Shown piece by piece: positions 8,479 to 17,208 of a DNA stretch of 64,000 nucleotides (position 1 is its first letter; every line of letters begins with the position of its first letter). The DNA comes from Hymenobacter perfusus. Its GTDB lineage: Bacteria > Bacteroidota > Bacteroidia > Cytophagales > Hymenobacteraceae. The notes under the pieces are model-generated. The model was not told the origin of the DNA and made no database searches. It saw only the letters and a list, made by a program, of their open reading frames with translations. The stretch spans positions 457,072 to 521,071 of the forward strand of contig NZ_RWIU01000004.1 of NCBI RefSeq assembly GCF_003944765.1, given 5' to 3'. The position numbers and the translations under genes were made by a program.

Positions 8479-9507
8479 TCAGTCCAGCAGGCTGCGGTAG
8501 TTGGCGTCTTTGGCGGGGAAGGTTTCCCCGGGGCGCGGGGCGGTGGGCGAGTTGGCGGGGTTAGTATCCAGGCTCACCAGCTTGAACTCGCCTTTGTTGT
8601 AGGCGTCCAGCATGGCCTCGCCCTTATCGGAGAGGATGCCGTTCTGCACGTCCACGGAGTTGATGAAATCCATTGATAAATCCATGGCCCGCTTCATTTC
8701 GCCTAGCTTCTGGCTCATGTCATCCTGAATGTATTCCATCGACTCATCGAAGTAAAACTTCTTGTCCGGGTCGCCCTTGAAGATGCTCACGGCCGTGCGC
8801 AGGGCGCTGGAGCTTTCCTTCACAATCTTGTACTCCACTTCCTTCAGGCGCACCTTGATTTCGGTTTCCTTGATGATGTAGTCGGCGCTCTGGTTCACCT
8901 TTTCCATGAAGGCCAGTACCATCTGCATGTTGCGCTGCAAGGGCAGCAGCTTCTGGTTCATGTCCTGCAAACCGGCGCCTTCAATGGTGGCCAGGGAAGC
9001 CGTTTCCTTCATGCCGGGCCGGTCGAGCATGGTGCTGGCCTTGTTGGCCTCCGCGAATTTCTGCTTGATTTCTGCGTTGTTCTCGTTGATTTTCTTATTC
9101 AGTTTCACCAGCTGACCGGCCAGCGTGTCAATCTGGCCCTGCATCTTCTGGCGCTTTTGCTTGAGGTCGTCGATGTAGATTTTGAGGATGGCAATGGGGT
9201 TGAGCTGAATCACGAGCCCGGCAATTTTGCGCATCAGCGTCTTGAACAGGAAGAATGTGGCCGTGCGCACGTCGCGGCTCGTGACCAGGAACACCACCAC
9301 GCCCAGCGCCCCCAGCAGAAACGCCAGGTGCAGCGTGTTGGTCGCCACTTTTATCAGGAACTCGACTATCTGGTTGAAATAATACAGGCCCGTGCCCGCC
9401 AGTCCGGCCAGCACCACCAGCCCCAGAATACCCTCGGGGCGCGACCAGAACGAACGTTTTTCCACGTCCGTCCCCCCGCCCAGCTGCGAAAAATCAGGAG
9501 TTGCCAT
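8479..9507 (-). CDS. Membrane coiled-coil protein of unknown function
   Basis: 342 residues. Two hydrophobic segments lie near 26-45 and 60-77, with possible amphipathic helices at 85-110. A long coiled coil spans about 110-180 (DDLKQKRQKMQGQ through KLNKKINENNAEIKQK) and further helices follow to about 290. The C-terminal 40 residues are Pro-rich and look disordered. The topology suggests an inner-membrane protein with a cytoplasmic coiled-coil body. The start at 9507 is chosen because codons upstream of it fall inside a repeat (9511-9546). It ends 59 bases before the Ppx/GppA-like gene, so the two are probably co-transcribed. I do not recognise the family. Confidence 0.65.
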   Translation of the reverse strand: MATPDFSQLGGGTDVEKRSFWSRPEGILGLVVLAGLAGTGLYYFNQIVEFLIKVATNTLHLAFLLGALGVVVFLVTSRDVRTATFFLFKTLMRKIAGLVIQLNPIAILKIYIDDLKQKRQKMQGQIDTLAGQLVKLNKKINENNAEIKQKFAEANKASTMLDRPGMKETASLATIEGAGLQDMNQKLLPLQRNMQMVLAFMEKVNQSADYIIKETEIKVRLKEVEYKIVKESSSALRTAVSIFKGDPDKKFYFDESMEYIQDDMSQKLGEMKRAMDLSMDFINSVDVQNGILSDKGEAMLDAYNKGEFKLVSLDTNPANSPTAPRPGETFPAKDANYRSLLD

Positions 9508-9510
9508 GAG

Positions 9511-9676
9511 AGGTGAAATTGTGAAGTGGTGAAATGGTGAGTTGATGTTGAGGCGGCGCGGAGGCGGTGAGATGGAGCCCACGGGCGTTTGCACGGCGGC
9601 CTTACGCTACGAAAGGTAAAATGATGCAGGCAAGCAGAACGTCAGACTCACCATTTCACCATCTCACCATTTCACC
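9511..9676. repeat. GTGANNTN octamer inverted repeat (family C)
   Basis: The left arm at 9511-9546 reads as GTGAAATT, GTGAAGTG, GTGAAATG, GTGAGTTG. The right arm at 9642-9676 is the same kind of series on the minus strand (GTGAAATG, GTGAGATG, GTGAAATG, GTGAGTCT, then GTTCTGCTTGC). It fills the gap between two minus-strand genes and touches the stop of the upstream one. Confidence 0.75.
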
Positions 9677-10341
9677 TACCGCAGGTGCTGCGCTATTTTG
9701 GTGAGGTCGTCCTTGATTTGTTGGGTGAAGTGGGCGTAAGTGGCCTCGTAGTTCTGGCGGTTCTGCTGCAGCTTGCCGCTCTGCTCCGTTATTTCGCCCC
9801 CGATGGCCGTGAGCCGCTCGGTATTGGCGGCCATCTTCTGCTGAATTTCGGTGAGCTGCCGGGCCAGGGCCTCGTTTTCGGTCTGCAGCTGCTGCTGCTC
9901 GGTCTGGAGGCCGCCCACGCGCTCCGCAATGGCGGCTTCCACGCTCTTACCGAACGCCTCCCGGTCCTGGCTCAGGGTGGTGAGGTACTGGTTGGCGGTG
10001 CTGCTGAGCTGGTTTACATCCGCTGAGCCGCCCAGCGCCTTGAAGCTGGCCCAGGCCGCCTGAAACTGCTTACTCTCGCTCAGCTCCAGCCCCGCCAGCC
10101 CCCGCAGCGCCTCCCGAAACTCAAAGTAATCGGGGCCGGGCAGGTTGTGTTTGGCCAGCACGTTGGCAAAGTGCTCGGCAAAGCGCGGGTCGATGGTGCC
10201 GGGCGGGAGGGGTGCGCGAACCGGAGCCACGCCGGCCGGGGGCGCGGGGCTACCGGCGGCCGGTTGGCCCGGCGTGGTGGGTTCATCCTTGAGGAAAAAG
10301 CCCAGGATTTTGCGCCCCAGGGTGTCGTCAGCTTCTGCCAT
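9676..10341 (-). CDS. Soluble coiled-coil protein of unknown function
   Basis: About 221 residues. Residues 1-55 are Pro/Gly/Ala-rich and probably disordered. Residues 55-125 form a helical domain (DPRFAEHFANVLAKHNLPGPDYFEF onward). From about 135 to the end the protein is a strong coiled coil rich in Gln and Glu. No signal peptide or membrane helix is seen, so it is probably cytoplasmic. The ATG at 10341 is one of two close candidates (the other at 10347). Its position between two other coiled-coil or helical proteins suggests one assembly. Family not recognised. Confidence 0.6.
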   Translation of the reverse strand: MAEADDTLGRKILGFFLKDEPTTPGQPAAGSPAPPAGVAPVRAPLPPGTIDPRFAEHFANVLAKHNLPGPDYFEFREALRGLAGLELSESKQFQAAWASFKALGGSADVNQLSSTANQYLTTLSQDREAFGKSVEAAIAERVGGLQTEQQQLQTENEALARQLTEIQQKMAANTERLTAIGGEITEQSGKLQQNRQNYEATYAHFTQQIKDDLTKIAQHLR

Positions 10342-10688
10342 GTGCATCCGGCGTGAATAGTGGATGCGCAATGTTACAGGTTTGGCGGATTAGTTGGCCG
10401 GAAGAAGGGAAGAACATCCGGGACCGGTAGAACCTACTGACTCCACACCAGCAGCTCCGGTATGACGGCCCATACGCCAGTCGTACGCTTTTCCCGGGCA
10501 CTGCCTACCCGCTGCCGCCCTTGCTCGGCTGTGCCGAATGAGGCGCACACTTCGGCCACTGTGCTACGCGCATTTGCGCGGTTGAGGTACCGATGCGTCT
10601 CTACCCGCTTCAGGCAAATACAGCAATAAGCCCGCCGTGCAGCGCACAGCGGGCCTGAAATAGTGAAACGCAGCGTGGCCGCACCGGC
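10342..10688. other. Intergenic region within the minus-strand group
   Basis: 347 bases. Apart from the hairpin at 10629-10656 no gene is supported; the open frame running through it on the minus strand is a shadow of the neighbouring gene. Confidence 0.5.
10629..10656 (-). terminator. Hairpin after the gene ending at 10689
   Basis: An 8-bp stem with a 12-nt loop lies about 30 bases past the stop on the minus strand. The U-tract is weak, so this may attenuate rather than end transcription. Confidence 0.45.
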
Positions 10689-11381
10689 CTAGCTGGGCCC
10701 CGACGGCGTGGGCAGGGGCTGAAGCCTGGGGCCGGCATCCACCACGTATTCGGCCGCTTTGGTGGCATCGGTGAGTTTCCAGTAGGCTTCGCCGGCGGCG
10801 CAGAGCCGCACCAGCTGCTGGTAGAGGCCGTTGGCAAACAGGATGCGCGCCCGGGTGGCCCCGGTGCGGGTGCTTTCGGCCTCCTTGCGGTCGGTGAGGC
10901 TCTCCACGAAGTCGGCGTTCTGGCTTTCGATGGCCGCCAGCATGGCCTCCGTGAGGCCCACACCCGCGTATTCCGCCAGGTACTTGCGGCCCTGCTTCAC
11001 CAGCATGGTAGCCGCCAGGTGCAGCTTGGCGTCGGAGAGGTTCTCCACGTTGCTGGCCCCGAACCGCTTGTAGCGGGCCGTGCGGGGCGGGTCCTGCGCC
11101 CCGATGATGCCCAGCGCCTCCTGCATAGCCGTTTCCAGGGCGGTGCGCACGGCCTCTTTCTCGGCCGTCACGGTAGCCCCTTCCTGTTGCACCACCGTAT
11201 CGGGGTCCATTTCCCCGAACTCGGCGGTGTCGTCGATAAATTGTTGAATGCGGGCGGCCGTGATGCCCCGGCTGGCCAGCAGCGCCGCGTCGCGGGTCAG
11301 GGCCGTTTGCAGGTCCAGGCTTCGCTGCCACAGCGCGGCCTGGGTAGAGGGGTACTCGGCAATCGGGGTTTTGTCAAGCAT
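10689..11381 (-). CDS. Hypothetical helical protein
   Basis: 230 residues, largely helical, no signal peptide or membrane segment. The N-terminal half (ALWQRSLDLQTALTRDAALLASRGITAARIQQFIDDT) is amphipathic and helical, the middle contains AMQEALGIIGAQDPPRTARYKRFGA, and the C-terminal 25 residues are Pro-rich. Codon use and length support a real gene, but I do not recognise the family. It is the first gene of the minus-strand group leading to the Ppx/GppA-like protein, although a 347-base gap with a hairpin separates it from the next gene. Confidence 0.65.
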   Translation of the reverse strand: MLDKTPIAEYPSTQAALWQRSLDLQTALTRDAALLASRGITAARIQQFIDDTAEFGEMDPDTVVQQEGATVTAEKEAVRTALETAMQEALGIIGAQDPPRTARYKRFGASNVENLSDAKLHLAATMLVKQGRKYLAEYAGVGLTEAMLAAIESQNADFVESLTDRKEAESTRTGATRARILFANGLYQQLVRLCAAGEAYWKLTDATKAAEYVVDAGPRLQPLPTPSGPS

Positions 11382-11478
11382 ACTGATAAGCGGAAAAAGG
11401 GATAGAATAGTCCGAAGCCAGCGTGACTCCGGCGGCGGGTAAACTACTAAATAGTAGGGCCTGCCGCAACCACCCTCC

Positions 11479-11646
11479 CCGAAGTTCCAGCCACCGCCCC
11501 CGAAGCTCCGCCCACCGCCTCCGAAAGTCCGCCCACCCTACCCGAAGGTTCCGCAACACCACCCGAAGCTCCGCCCACCGTACCCAAAGCTCCGCCCACT
11601 GCATCCGAAGGTCTTCCAACAGCAACCGAAGGTCTTTCAACAGCTA
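11479..11646. repeat. 21-bp tandem repeat, eight units
   Basis: Eight consecutive 21-base units begin CCGAAG (or CCGAAA/CCAAAG), for example CCGAAGCTCCGCCCACCG plus three variable bases. The length is a multiple of three, so reading frames stay open on both strands. The minus-strand frame gives heptads of the type LRxxWAE, the plus-strand frame gives PPTxxEG-like units. I cannot tell whether either is translated. Confidence 0.85.
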
Positions 11647-11726
11647 TTTGCACCGTTTCGGGCGTGGGGGCCGGGGTTTCGGGCAGGGCGCGGCGGGCTA
11701 CGGGGGCGGGGCCGGCCGCTTACGCT

Positions 11727-11769
11727 GGGGTGGGCGCGGTGTTGGGTGGGGTTGGGGGCGGGGTGGGGG
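11727..11769 (+). other. G-rich tract with G-quadruplex potential
   Basis: At least six runs of three to five G separated by 1-9 bases occur within 43 bases. This fits the general G-quadruplex pattern. It lies inside the 11382-12024 stretch, which holds no gene I can support. Confidence 0.6.
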
Positions 11770-11838
11770 TAATGGCGCGGTTGTCGTTCGGGGTGACGGT
11801 ACCTGCCCGCCCTGAACGTCCCGTATCTGGCCCCGTAC

Positions 11839-12014
11839 CTGGCGCGAGTTTAGCGCAGCGTAACTCGTGTCAGCCTATGACGCGAGTTTTCAACTCGCCC
11901 GCCAGAACCACCTGCCCGGCCGGCGCGGTGTTGGTTTGCCGCGTTGCGGCAGTGGAGGCGCAGCCTCCACGTCATAGGCTGGTCACGAGTTACGCTACGC
12001 TAAACTCGCGCCAG
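11839..12014. repeat. Long inverted repeat next to the TIR gene (family D)
   Basis: The left arm from 11839 (CTGGCGCGAGTTTAGCG, continuing to about 11881) is complementary with few mismatches to the right arm at 11970-12014 (ending TAAACTCGCGCCAG). Inside, GTGGAGGC-GCA-GCCTCCAC forms a second small hairpin at about 11952-11970. The right arm ends 11 bases from the stop of the TIR gene. It could be a non-autonomous mobile repeat or a terminator. Confidence 0.7.
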
Positions 12015-12024
12015 TTGGATTAGA

Positions 12025-12873
12025 TTAGTAATCATAAAAATATTTTTTCCATAATTCATATAACTCTGTCTGCTGTTCTATTGTGATATTTTTATATTCA
12101 ATCAGCTGTCCAAGAGAAAAATTAATCAACGTATATATTATTGATTTTTTTAATTCTGTATTTTTAATTTTGTATTTGTCTGTAAATTCCAAATAGCAAA
12201 GATTTATTATTTCCCAAGTTTGTATTTCTCTTTCTGGTCGTAAATCAAGCTCGTAATTATATATTGATTCATCAATATTGCATTCTATAACTTGCCCTAC
12301 TCCGAAATGTATATTTCTTGCTCTTACCTCTAATCCTTTTGATAATTTGCTAAGGGGCTTCTTCTGTGGTTTTAATTCGCTTAACTTTGCTGTGGATTTG
12401 ACGCTTTTTTCTAAAATTTTTTTAAATAAAAAATAGCCTTTTATGTTTTGATATATATCTGGCCTTATCTGTTCTGTTAGGGTTAGTGCTAATTTATTGA
12501 TAGACATTGTTGAAGTATTCAGTGCAAACTTATCGTGAAGATATAATGAAAAATCCCTTATCTCCTCGCTGGTTATATTATGCCAGATAGGAAGTATTAT
12601 CTTTTTCCCCTTGTCTTCTTTAGAAAGCAATGATCTATATTCATAATCTGTCCATTTCTTTTTTAAAAAGTCTTTGGATATAATAACAATGCCAAATTTA
12701 GATTTAATTAAGCCATTGTCTATTGATTCAGAAAGACTATCACCTACTTTGAGAGAGAATTCATCATACCATATTTTTATACCTATTTTTTCTAAAATCT
12801 CTGCTAACTGCCTGACTATAGTGCTTTTGTCTTCTGAGGCATGCGAAATGAAAGCGTCCCAATGCTTATCCAT
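12025..12873 (-). CDS. TIR-domain protein (putative NADase, AT-rich accessory gene)
   Basis: 282 residues. Residues 3-145 are a TIR domain: WDAFISHASEDK at 5-16, then IKIWYDEFSLKVGDSL (32-47), then FGIVIISKDFLKKKW (60-74). Glu78 in WTDYEYRS aligns with the catalytic Glu of NAD-cleaving TIR domains such as SARM1. Residues 150-282 are a Lys/Ile/Tyr-rich region I do not recognise. The gene is strikingly AT-rich against GC-rich neighbours, which suggests recent transfer. The start at 12873 begins the domain directly; a longer frame exists. No Thoeris-type partner or other defence gene lies next to it. Role in phage defence is an inference. Confidence 0.8.
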   Translation of the reverse strand: MDKHWDAFISHASEDKSTIVRQLAEILEKIGIKIWYDEFSLKVGDSLSESIDNGLIKSKFGIVIISKDFLKKKWTDYEYRSLLSKEDKGKKIILPIWHNITSEEIRDFSLYLHDKFALNTSTMSINKLALTLTEQIRPDIYQNIKGYFLFKKILEKSVKSTAKLSELKPQKKPLSKLSKGLEVRARNIHFGVGQVIECNIDESIYNYELDLRPEREIQTWEIINLCYLEFTDKYKIKNTELKKSIIYTLINFSLGQLIEYKNITIEQQTELYELWKKYFYDY

Positions 12874-13034
12874 TCTGATTTTTATTATTCGTGCCGATTC
12901 ATCGGTACGAGTGCGAATATCGGCGTCATGTCTTAGTACGCAAGATAGTAACACTAACCTGCATTTTGCACTACCATGTACGCTACCTTATATCATTCCA
13001 AACCCCGCGTAAAGCAACCCAGCCGCCCCCGCCG

Positions 13035-13042
13035 TACCTTCG
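13035..13042 (+). promoter_or_regulatory. Putative -7 box (TACCTTCG) for uvrA
   Basis: TACCTTCG differs by one base from TAnnTTTG and lies 60 bases before the ATG at 13102. No clear -33 element; weak candidate. Confidence 0.3.
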
Positions 13043-13101
13043 CCTACCCCAAACTGAACCGGGCCGAAACCAAACCCGGCCCGCTTGCTGTTTACCGACC
13101 T

Positions 13102-15954
13102 ATGGCCGACAATTCCGCTCTGCAAGTAGCCGCCCCCGCGGCCGACCCCATTGACCAGCTCGACCCGCGCGAGTTTATCCTCATCAAAAACGCCCGCGTC
13201 CACAACCTCAAGAACCTGAGCGTGGCCCTGCCGCGCAACAAGTTCATTGTGGTCACGGGCCTGTCGGGCTCGGGCAAGTCGAGTCTGGCGTTTGATACGC
13301 TGTACGCCGAGGGCCAGCGCATGTACGTGGAGAGCCTCAGCAGCTACGCCCGCCAGTTCCTGGGCCGCATGGACAAGCCCGACGTGGACTACATCCGGGG
13401 CATCTCGCCGGCCATTGCCATCGAGCAGAAGGTCAGCATCAAGAACAACCGCTCCACCGTGGGCACCAGCACCGAAATCTACGACTACCTGAAGCTGCTG
13501 TTTGCGCGGGTGGGCCGCACCTACTCGCCCGTGAGCGGCGAGCAGGTGAAAAAGGACAACGTGGCCGACGTGGTGGACTACCTCATGCGCCTGCCCGCCG
13601 ATACCCGCGTGATGCTGCTGGCCCCCTTGCAGCCCGCCCAGGACGGCCGCCCCATGAGCAAGGAGCTGGATCTGCTGCTCCAGAAAGGCTACAGCCGCGT
13701 GGTGGTAAACGGCGAAACCGCCTTCATCGAGGAGCTCATTGCCGAAGGCCAGCCCGAAGTGAAAGGCGAAGTCTTCATCATGATTGACCGCGCCGTCATC
13801 ATCCCCGGCGACGAAGACCTGACCTTCCGCCTCGCCGATTCCGTGCAAACCGCCTTCTTCGAGGGCCACGGCAGCTTGCTGGTTAGCGAGCAGGCCAGCA
13901 CCGCCACAGAACCCACCACCAAACAGTTCTCCGACCGGTTCGAACTGGACGAGGTGGTGTTTGAGGAGCCGAGCGTCAACTTCTTCTCTTTCAACAACCC
14001 ATACGGCGCCTGCCAGACCTGCGAAGGGTTCGGCTCGGTGCTGGGCATTGACGAGGACCTGGTGATTCCGGACAAGAGCATGACGGTGTACGAGGGCGCC
14101 ATTGCCCCCTGGCGCACCGATAAGCAGAGCGAGTGGCTGAAGCCGCTGCTCAAGAACGGCATCCGCTTCGATTTCCCTATTCACCGGCCATACAACGAAC
14201 TGAGCGAAGCCGAGCGCACTCTGCTCTGGAAGGGCAACAAGTACTTTGAGGGCCTCGATACCTACTTCAAGTGGGTGAGTGAGCAGACCCACAAAATCCA
14301 GTACCGCGTGCTGCAAAGCCGCTACCGGGGCCGCACCACCTGCCCCGACTGCCGGGGCACCCGCCTGCGCAAAGACGCCCAGTACGTCAAAATCCAGGGC
14401 CAGAGCATCACCGATATCGTGCTGCTGCCGGTGAGCCGGGCCCTGGAGTTTTTCCAGACCCTCGACCTGCCCGAGCACGAAGCCAAAGTAGCCGAGCGCC
14501 TCGTGACGGAAGTTACCAACCGCCTGGAGTACCTGAACCGCGTGGGTCTGGGCTACCTCACGCTCAACCGCCTCAGCAGCACGCTGTCGGGCGGGGAAAG
14601 CCAGCGGATTTCGTTGGCTACCTCCCTGGGTTCGGCGCTGGTGGGCTCCATGTACATTCTGGATGAGCCCAGCATCGGCCTGCACCCCAAGGATGCCGAG
14701 CAGCTGATTGGCGTGCTGCGCTCCTTGCAGCAGCTTGGCAACACCGTAATTGTGGTGGAGCACGAGGACAAGATGATGGAGCAGGCCGACCAGATCATCG
14801 ACATCGGGCCCGAGGCCGGCAGCGGCGGCGGTATCCTGCAGTTCCAGGGCACTTACGCCGAGGTCCTGACCTCCGATACCTACACCGGCCAGTACCTGAG
14901 CGGCCGCATGGCGGTGGAAGTGCCCAAAACCCGCCGCCCCTGGCGCAACGCCCTGGAACTGACCGGCGCCCGCGAAAACAACCTCAAAAACGTATCGGTG
15001 AAGTTTCCGCTGAACGTGATGACGGTAGTGACGGGCGTATCGGGCTCCGGCAAAAGCACCTTGGTGAAGCGGATTCTGGCACCGGCCCTGCTCAAGCAGC
15101 TGGGCGGCGGCGCGGGCGAAGCCACCGGCAAGTTCGACCGCCTCACCGGCGTGAACGGGCAGGTAACGCACGTGGAGTTCGTGGACCAGAACCCTATCGG
15201 CAAGAGCAGCCGCTCCAACCCCGTCACCTATGTAAAGGCCTACGACGCCATCCGGACCCTGTTTGCCGATCAGCCGCTGGCCAAGGCCCGGGGCTTTAAA
15301 CCCTCGCACTTCTCGTTCAACATCGACGGGGGCCGCTGCGAGGTGTGCCAGGGCGAAGGCCAGGTGAAGATTGAAATGCAGTTCATGGCCGATATCTACC
15401 TGACCTGCGAAGCCTGCGAGGGCCGCAAGTTCAAGCAGGACGTGCTGGACGTGAAATTCCAGGACAAGGCCATCAACGACGTGCTCGACATGACCATCGA
15501 GGACAGCATCACCTTCTTCAAGGACCAGCCCAAAATCGTGGAGCGCCTCAAGCCGCTGGATGACGTGGGGCTGGGCTACATCCGTCTGGGGCAGTCGGCC
15601 AACACGCTGTCGGGCGGGGAGGCGCAGCGCGTGAAGCTGGCCTCGTTCCTGACCAAGGGCAACACCCTGCAGAACGATAAAATCCTGTTCATCTTCGACG
15701 AGCCCAGCACCGGCCTGCACTTCCACGACATCAACAAGCTGATGACGGCCCTCAACGCGCTGGTGGAGCAGGGCAACTCGGTACTCATCATCGAGCACAA
15801 CATGGACATCATCAAGTGCGCCGACTGGCTCATCGACCTCGGCCCCGAGGGCGGCACCAACGGCGGCCACCTGCTCTTCGAAGGAACCCCCGAGGATATG
15901 ATCAAGCACAAGGACACCAACCACACCGCCCGCTTCCTGGCCGAGAAGCTGTAA
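13102..15954 (+). CDS. uvrA: Excinuclease ABC subunit UvrA
   Basis: 950 residues, the usual UvrA length. It is the damage-recognition ATPase of nucleotide excision repair, working with UvrB and UvrC. It has two ABC modules: Walker [10 protein letters not shown] (53-61) with signature [10 protein letters not shown], and Walker [10 protein letters not shown] with signature [10 protein letters not shown]. The C-terminal zinc module is intact (CEVCQGEGQ paired with CEACEGRKF). In the N-terminal zinc module only one Cys pair per site is obvious (CQTCEG, CPDCRG); the position where E. coli has CPxCG reads FELDEVV, a form I associate with Bacteroidota UvrA. The ATG at 13102 (MADNSAL) is preferred over an in-frame ATG at 12976, because the added 42 residues are basic and unlike UvrA. 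Confidence 0.97.
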   Translation: MADNSALQVAAPAADPIDQLDPREFILIKNARVHNLKNLSVALPRNKFIVVTGLSGSGKSSLAFDTLYAEGQRMYVESLSSYARQFLGRMDKPDVDYIRGISPAIAIEQKVSIKNNRSTVGTSTEIYDYLKLLFARVGRTYSPVSGEQVKKDNVADVVDYLMRLPADTRVMLLAPLQPAQDGRPMSKELDLLLQKGYSRVVVNGETAFIEELIAEGQPEVKGEVFIMIDRAVIIPGDEDLTFRLADSVQTAFFEGHGSLLVSEQASTATEPTTKQFSDRFELDEVVFEEPSVNFFSFNNPYGACQTCEGFGSVLGIDEDLVIPDKSMTVYEGAIAPWRTDKQSEWLKPLLKNGIRFDFPIHRPYNELSEAERTLLWKGNKYFEGLDTYFKWVSEQTHKIQYRVLQSRYRGRTTCPDCRGTRLRKDAQYVKIQGQSITDIVLLPVSRALEFFQTLDLPEHEAKVAERLVTEVTNRLEYLNRVGLGYLTLNRLSSTLSGGESQRISLATSLGSALVGSMYILDEPSIGLHPKDAEQLIGVLRSLQQLGNTVIVVEHEDKMMEQADQIIDIGPEAGSGGGILQFQGTYAEVLTSDTYTGQYLSGRMAVEVPKTRRPWRNALELTGARENNLKNVSVKFPLNVMTVVTGVSGSGKSTLVKRILAPALLKQLGGGAGEATGKFDRLTGVNGQVTHVEFVDQNPIGKSSRSNPVTYVKAYDAIRTLFADQPLAKARGFKPSHFSFNIDGGRCEVCQGEGQVKIEMQFMADIYLTCEACEGRKFKQDVLDVKFQDKAINDVLDMTIEDSITFFKDQPKIVERLKPLDDVGLGYIRLGQSANTLSGGEAQRVKLASFLTKGNTLQNDKILFIFDEPSTGLHFHDINKLMTALNALVEQGNSVLIIEHNMDIIKCADWLIDLGPEGGTNGGHLLFEGTPEDMIKHKDTNHTARFLAEKL

Positions 15955-15988
15955 AAAGATCAATGCGTACAGCCGTTTCGTGAATGAC

Positions 15989-16107
15989 GCACCGGTCCGG
16001 CGGCTGCAAGCCGTCGGGCCGGTTGTCGTAAGGCTCGTCAGCACGACAACGTAATAGCGTCAGCTTGCGGTAACCGGCCCGACGGCTTGCAGCCGCCGGA
16101 CCGGTGC
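15989..16107. repeat. Family B inverted repeat, copy 1
   Basis: About 119 bases. The arms (GCACCGGTCCGGCGGCTG onward, and its complement ending CCGGTGC) are nearly perfect over more than 30 bases. The interior contains the conserved core CCGCAAGCTGACG in the opposite orientation to copies 2 and 3. It lies just past the stop of uvrA. Confidence 0.85.
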
Positions 16108-16114
16108 AACGGCG

Positions 16115-16207
16115 CTAAAACTGTCATTCCGAGCGGAGCGAAGAATCTGAGTCGGTCCCCAAGTGGGTAACCCAGATTCCTCGCTTCGCTCGGAATGACA
16201 GTTTTAG
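16115..16207. repeat. Family A inverted repeat (GTCATTCCGAGCG type)
   Basis: Arms 16115-16149 and 16173-16207 are complementary over 35 bases with two or three mismatches (CTAAAACTGTCATTCCGAG and its complement). A related copy lies at 39499-39610. Such repeats are widespread in Hymenobacter-like genomes. Confidence 0.85.
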
Positions 16208-16222
16208 GAGCATATTCGTCCT

Positions 16223-17029
16223 ATGAACACTTCTACTTCTACCGCCGCCTTTGAGGCGCTGACGGCTCCCACGGAAAGCCGGGCCTGGCGTTGGGCGGCT
16301 TCGGCAGCCATTGTGGGCAATATTGCCCTGAACTACGTGTCGCAGCGGTTTCCTTTCAATGGGCAGACCAACGCAGTGGTTTCCGGCAAATACCCCACGC
16401 CGCTCACGCCGGCCGGCTACGCCTTCAGCATCTGGGGCGTGATATTCCTGAGTCTGCTGGTGTACGCCGTGTGGCAGCTGCTGCCGGCCCAGCGTCGCCA
16501 CCCCCTGCCCGATGCCGTGGCCCGGCCGCTGGTGCTGGTAAACCTGCTGACCGGGCTGTGGCTGGTAGTATTCGCCTACGAGCTGCTGCCGCTGAGCGTG
16601 GTGGTGATGCTGGGCATCCTGGCCGGGCTGGCAGTAGTGTACGGCCGCGTGCGGCATTTTGCCGCTCGGGGCGAGGCGCCGGCCTGGGTTAACATTCCCT
16701 TCGGACTATACCTGGGCTGGATTTCGGTGGCGCTGGTGGTGAATGCCACCGTGGCCCTGGGAACCCGCTGGCAGGTAAGTGAGGCCAAGGGCGCAGAACT
16801 GGCCATTATCATGGTAGGCATCGTGGCCGGGCTGGCGCTGAATGTTACCAAGCGGTTCCGGGAGCTGGCTTATCCGGCGGCCGTTACCTGGGGCTTGGTA
16901 GGCATCTGGGCCGCCCGCCGGGCTGATGCCGATACGCTGGTACTGGCCTGGATGGCCCTGGCGGCGGCCGCGCTGGTGGCCGTGGCGGCGCTGGGGTTGG
17001 TATGGTGGGGCAGGAGAGAAGCGAAGTAG
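16223..17029 (+). CDS. TspO-like tryptophan-rich membrane protein
   Basis: 268 residues with about seven or eight hydrophobic segments. The segment PTPLTPAGYAFSIWGVIFLS (59-78) matches the TspO/MBR signature around the first helices, and further Trp residues line predicted helices (GLWLVVF, LGWISVALVV). It is longer than bacterial TspO proteins (about 160 residues) and belongs to the long variant annotated as tryptophan-rich sensory protein. TspO proteins bind porphyrins and affect stress responses, but no function is shown for the long form. It is flanked on both sides by repeats of family A and B. Confidence 0.65.
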   Translation: MNTSTSTAAFEALTAPTESRAWRWAASAAIVGNIALNYVSQRFPFNGQTNAVVSGKYPTPLTPAGYAFSIWGVIFLSLLVYAVWQLLPAQRRHPLPDAVARPLVLVNLLTGLWLVVFAYELLPLSVVVMLGILAGLAVVYGRVRHFAARGEAPAWVNIPFGLYLGWISVALVVNATVALGTRWQVSEAKGAELAIIMVGIVAGLALNVTKRFRELAYPAAVTWGLVGIWAARRADADTLVLAWMALAAAALVAVAALGLVWWGRREAK

Positions 17030-17034
17030 AACGC

Positions 17035-17149
17035 TCCGGTCCGGCGGCTGCAAGCCGTCGGGCTGGTTGCCGCAAGCTGACGTTGCTACGCCGTTGTGCT
17101 GACGAACCGGACGACGACCGGCCCGACGGCTTGCAGCCGCCGGACCGGA
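17035..17149. repeat. Family B inverted repeat, copy 2
   Basis: The arms begin TCCGGTCCGGCGGCTG and end in the complement CAGCCGCCGGACCGGAA. The interior has CCGCAAGCTGACGTTG. It lies directly after the stop of the TspO-like gene. Confidence 0.85.
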
Positions 17150-17208
17150 ACCACTACCCCGCATTCCCCTAACTTGCGGGCCAACTCCCAACCTCAACCC
17201 TTTCCGCA

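Noticed and set aside
10564..11331. A 255-codon minus-strand frame overlapping the helical protein gene
   Set aside because: It is in another frame of the same stretch and gives a Gly/Arg/His-rich product typical of a shadow; the frame at 10689-11381 has better protein character.
11374..11640. Minus-strand heptad protein over the 21-bp repeat
   Set aside because: Kept only as a repeat: every frame is open because the unit is a multiple of three, so an open frame is no evidence of coding.
11664..12023. A plus-strand frame across the G-rich tract and inverted repeat
   Set aside because: Very Gly/Ala/Val-rich N-terminal half and it runs through the inverted repeat; no protein pattern.
12025..12873. 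Thoeris defence system
   Set aside because: Only the TIR gene is present; no ThsA-type NADase or STALD-domain gene lies beside it.
12988..16044. A 1018-codon open frame opposite uvrA
   Set aside because: It is the antisense shadow of uvrA; GC-rich codon bias leaves the opposite frame open, and its product has no recognisable motif.
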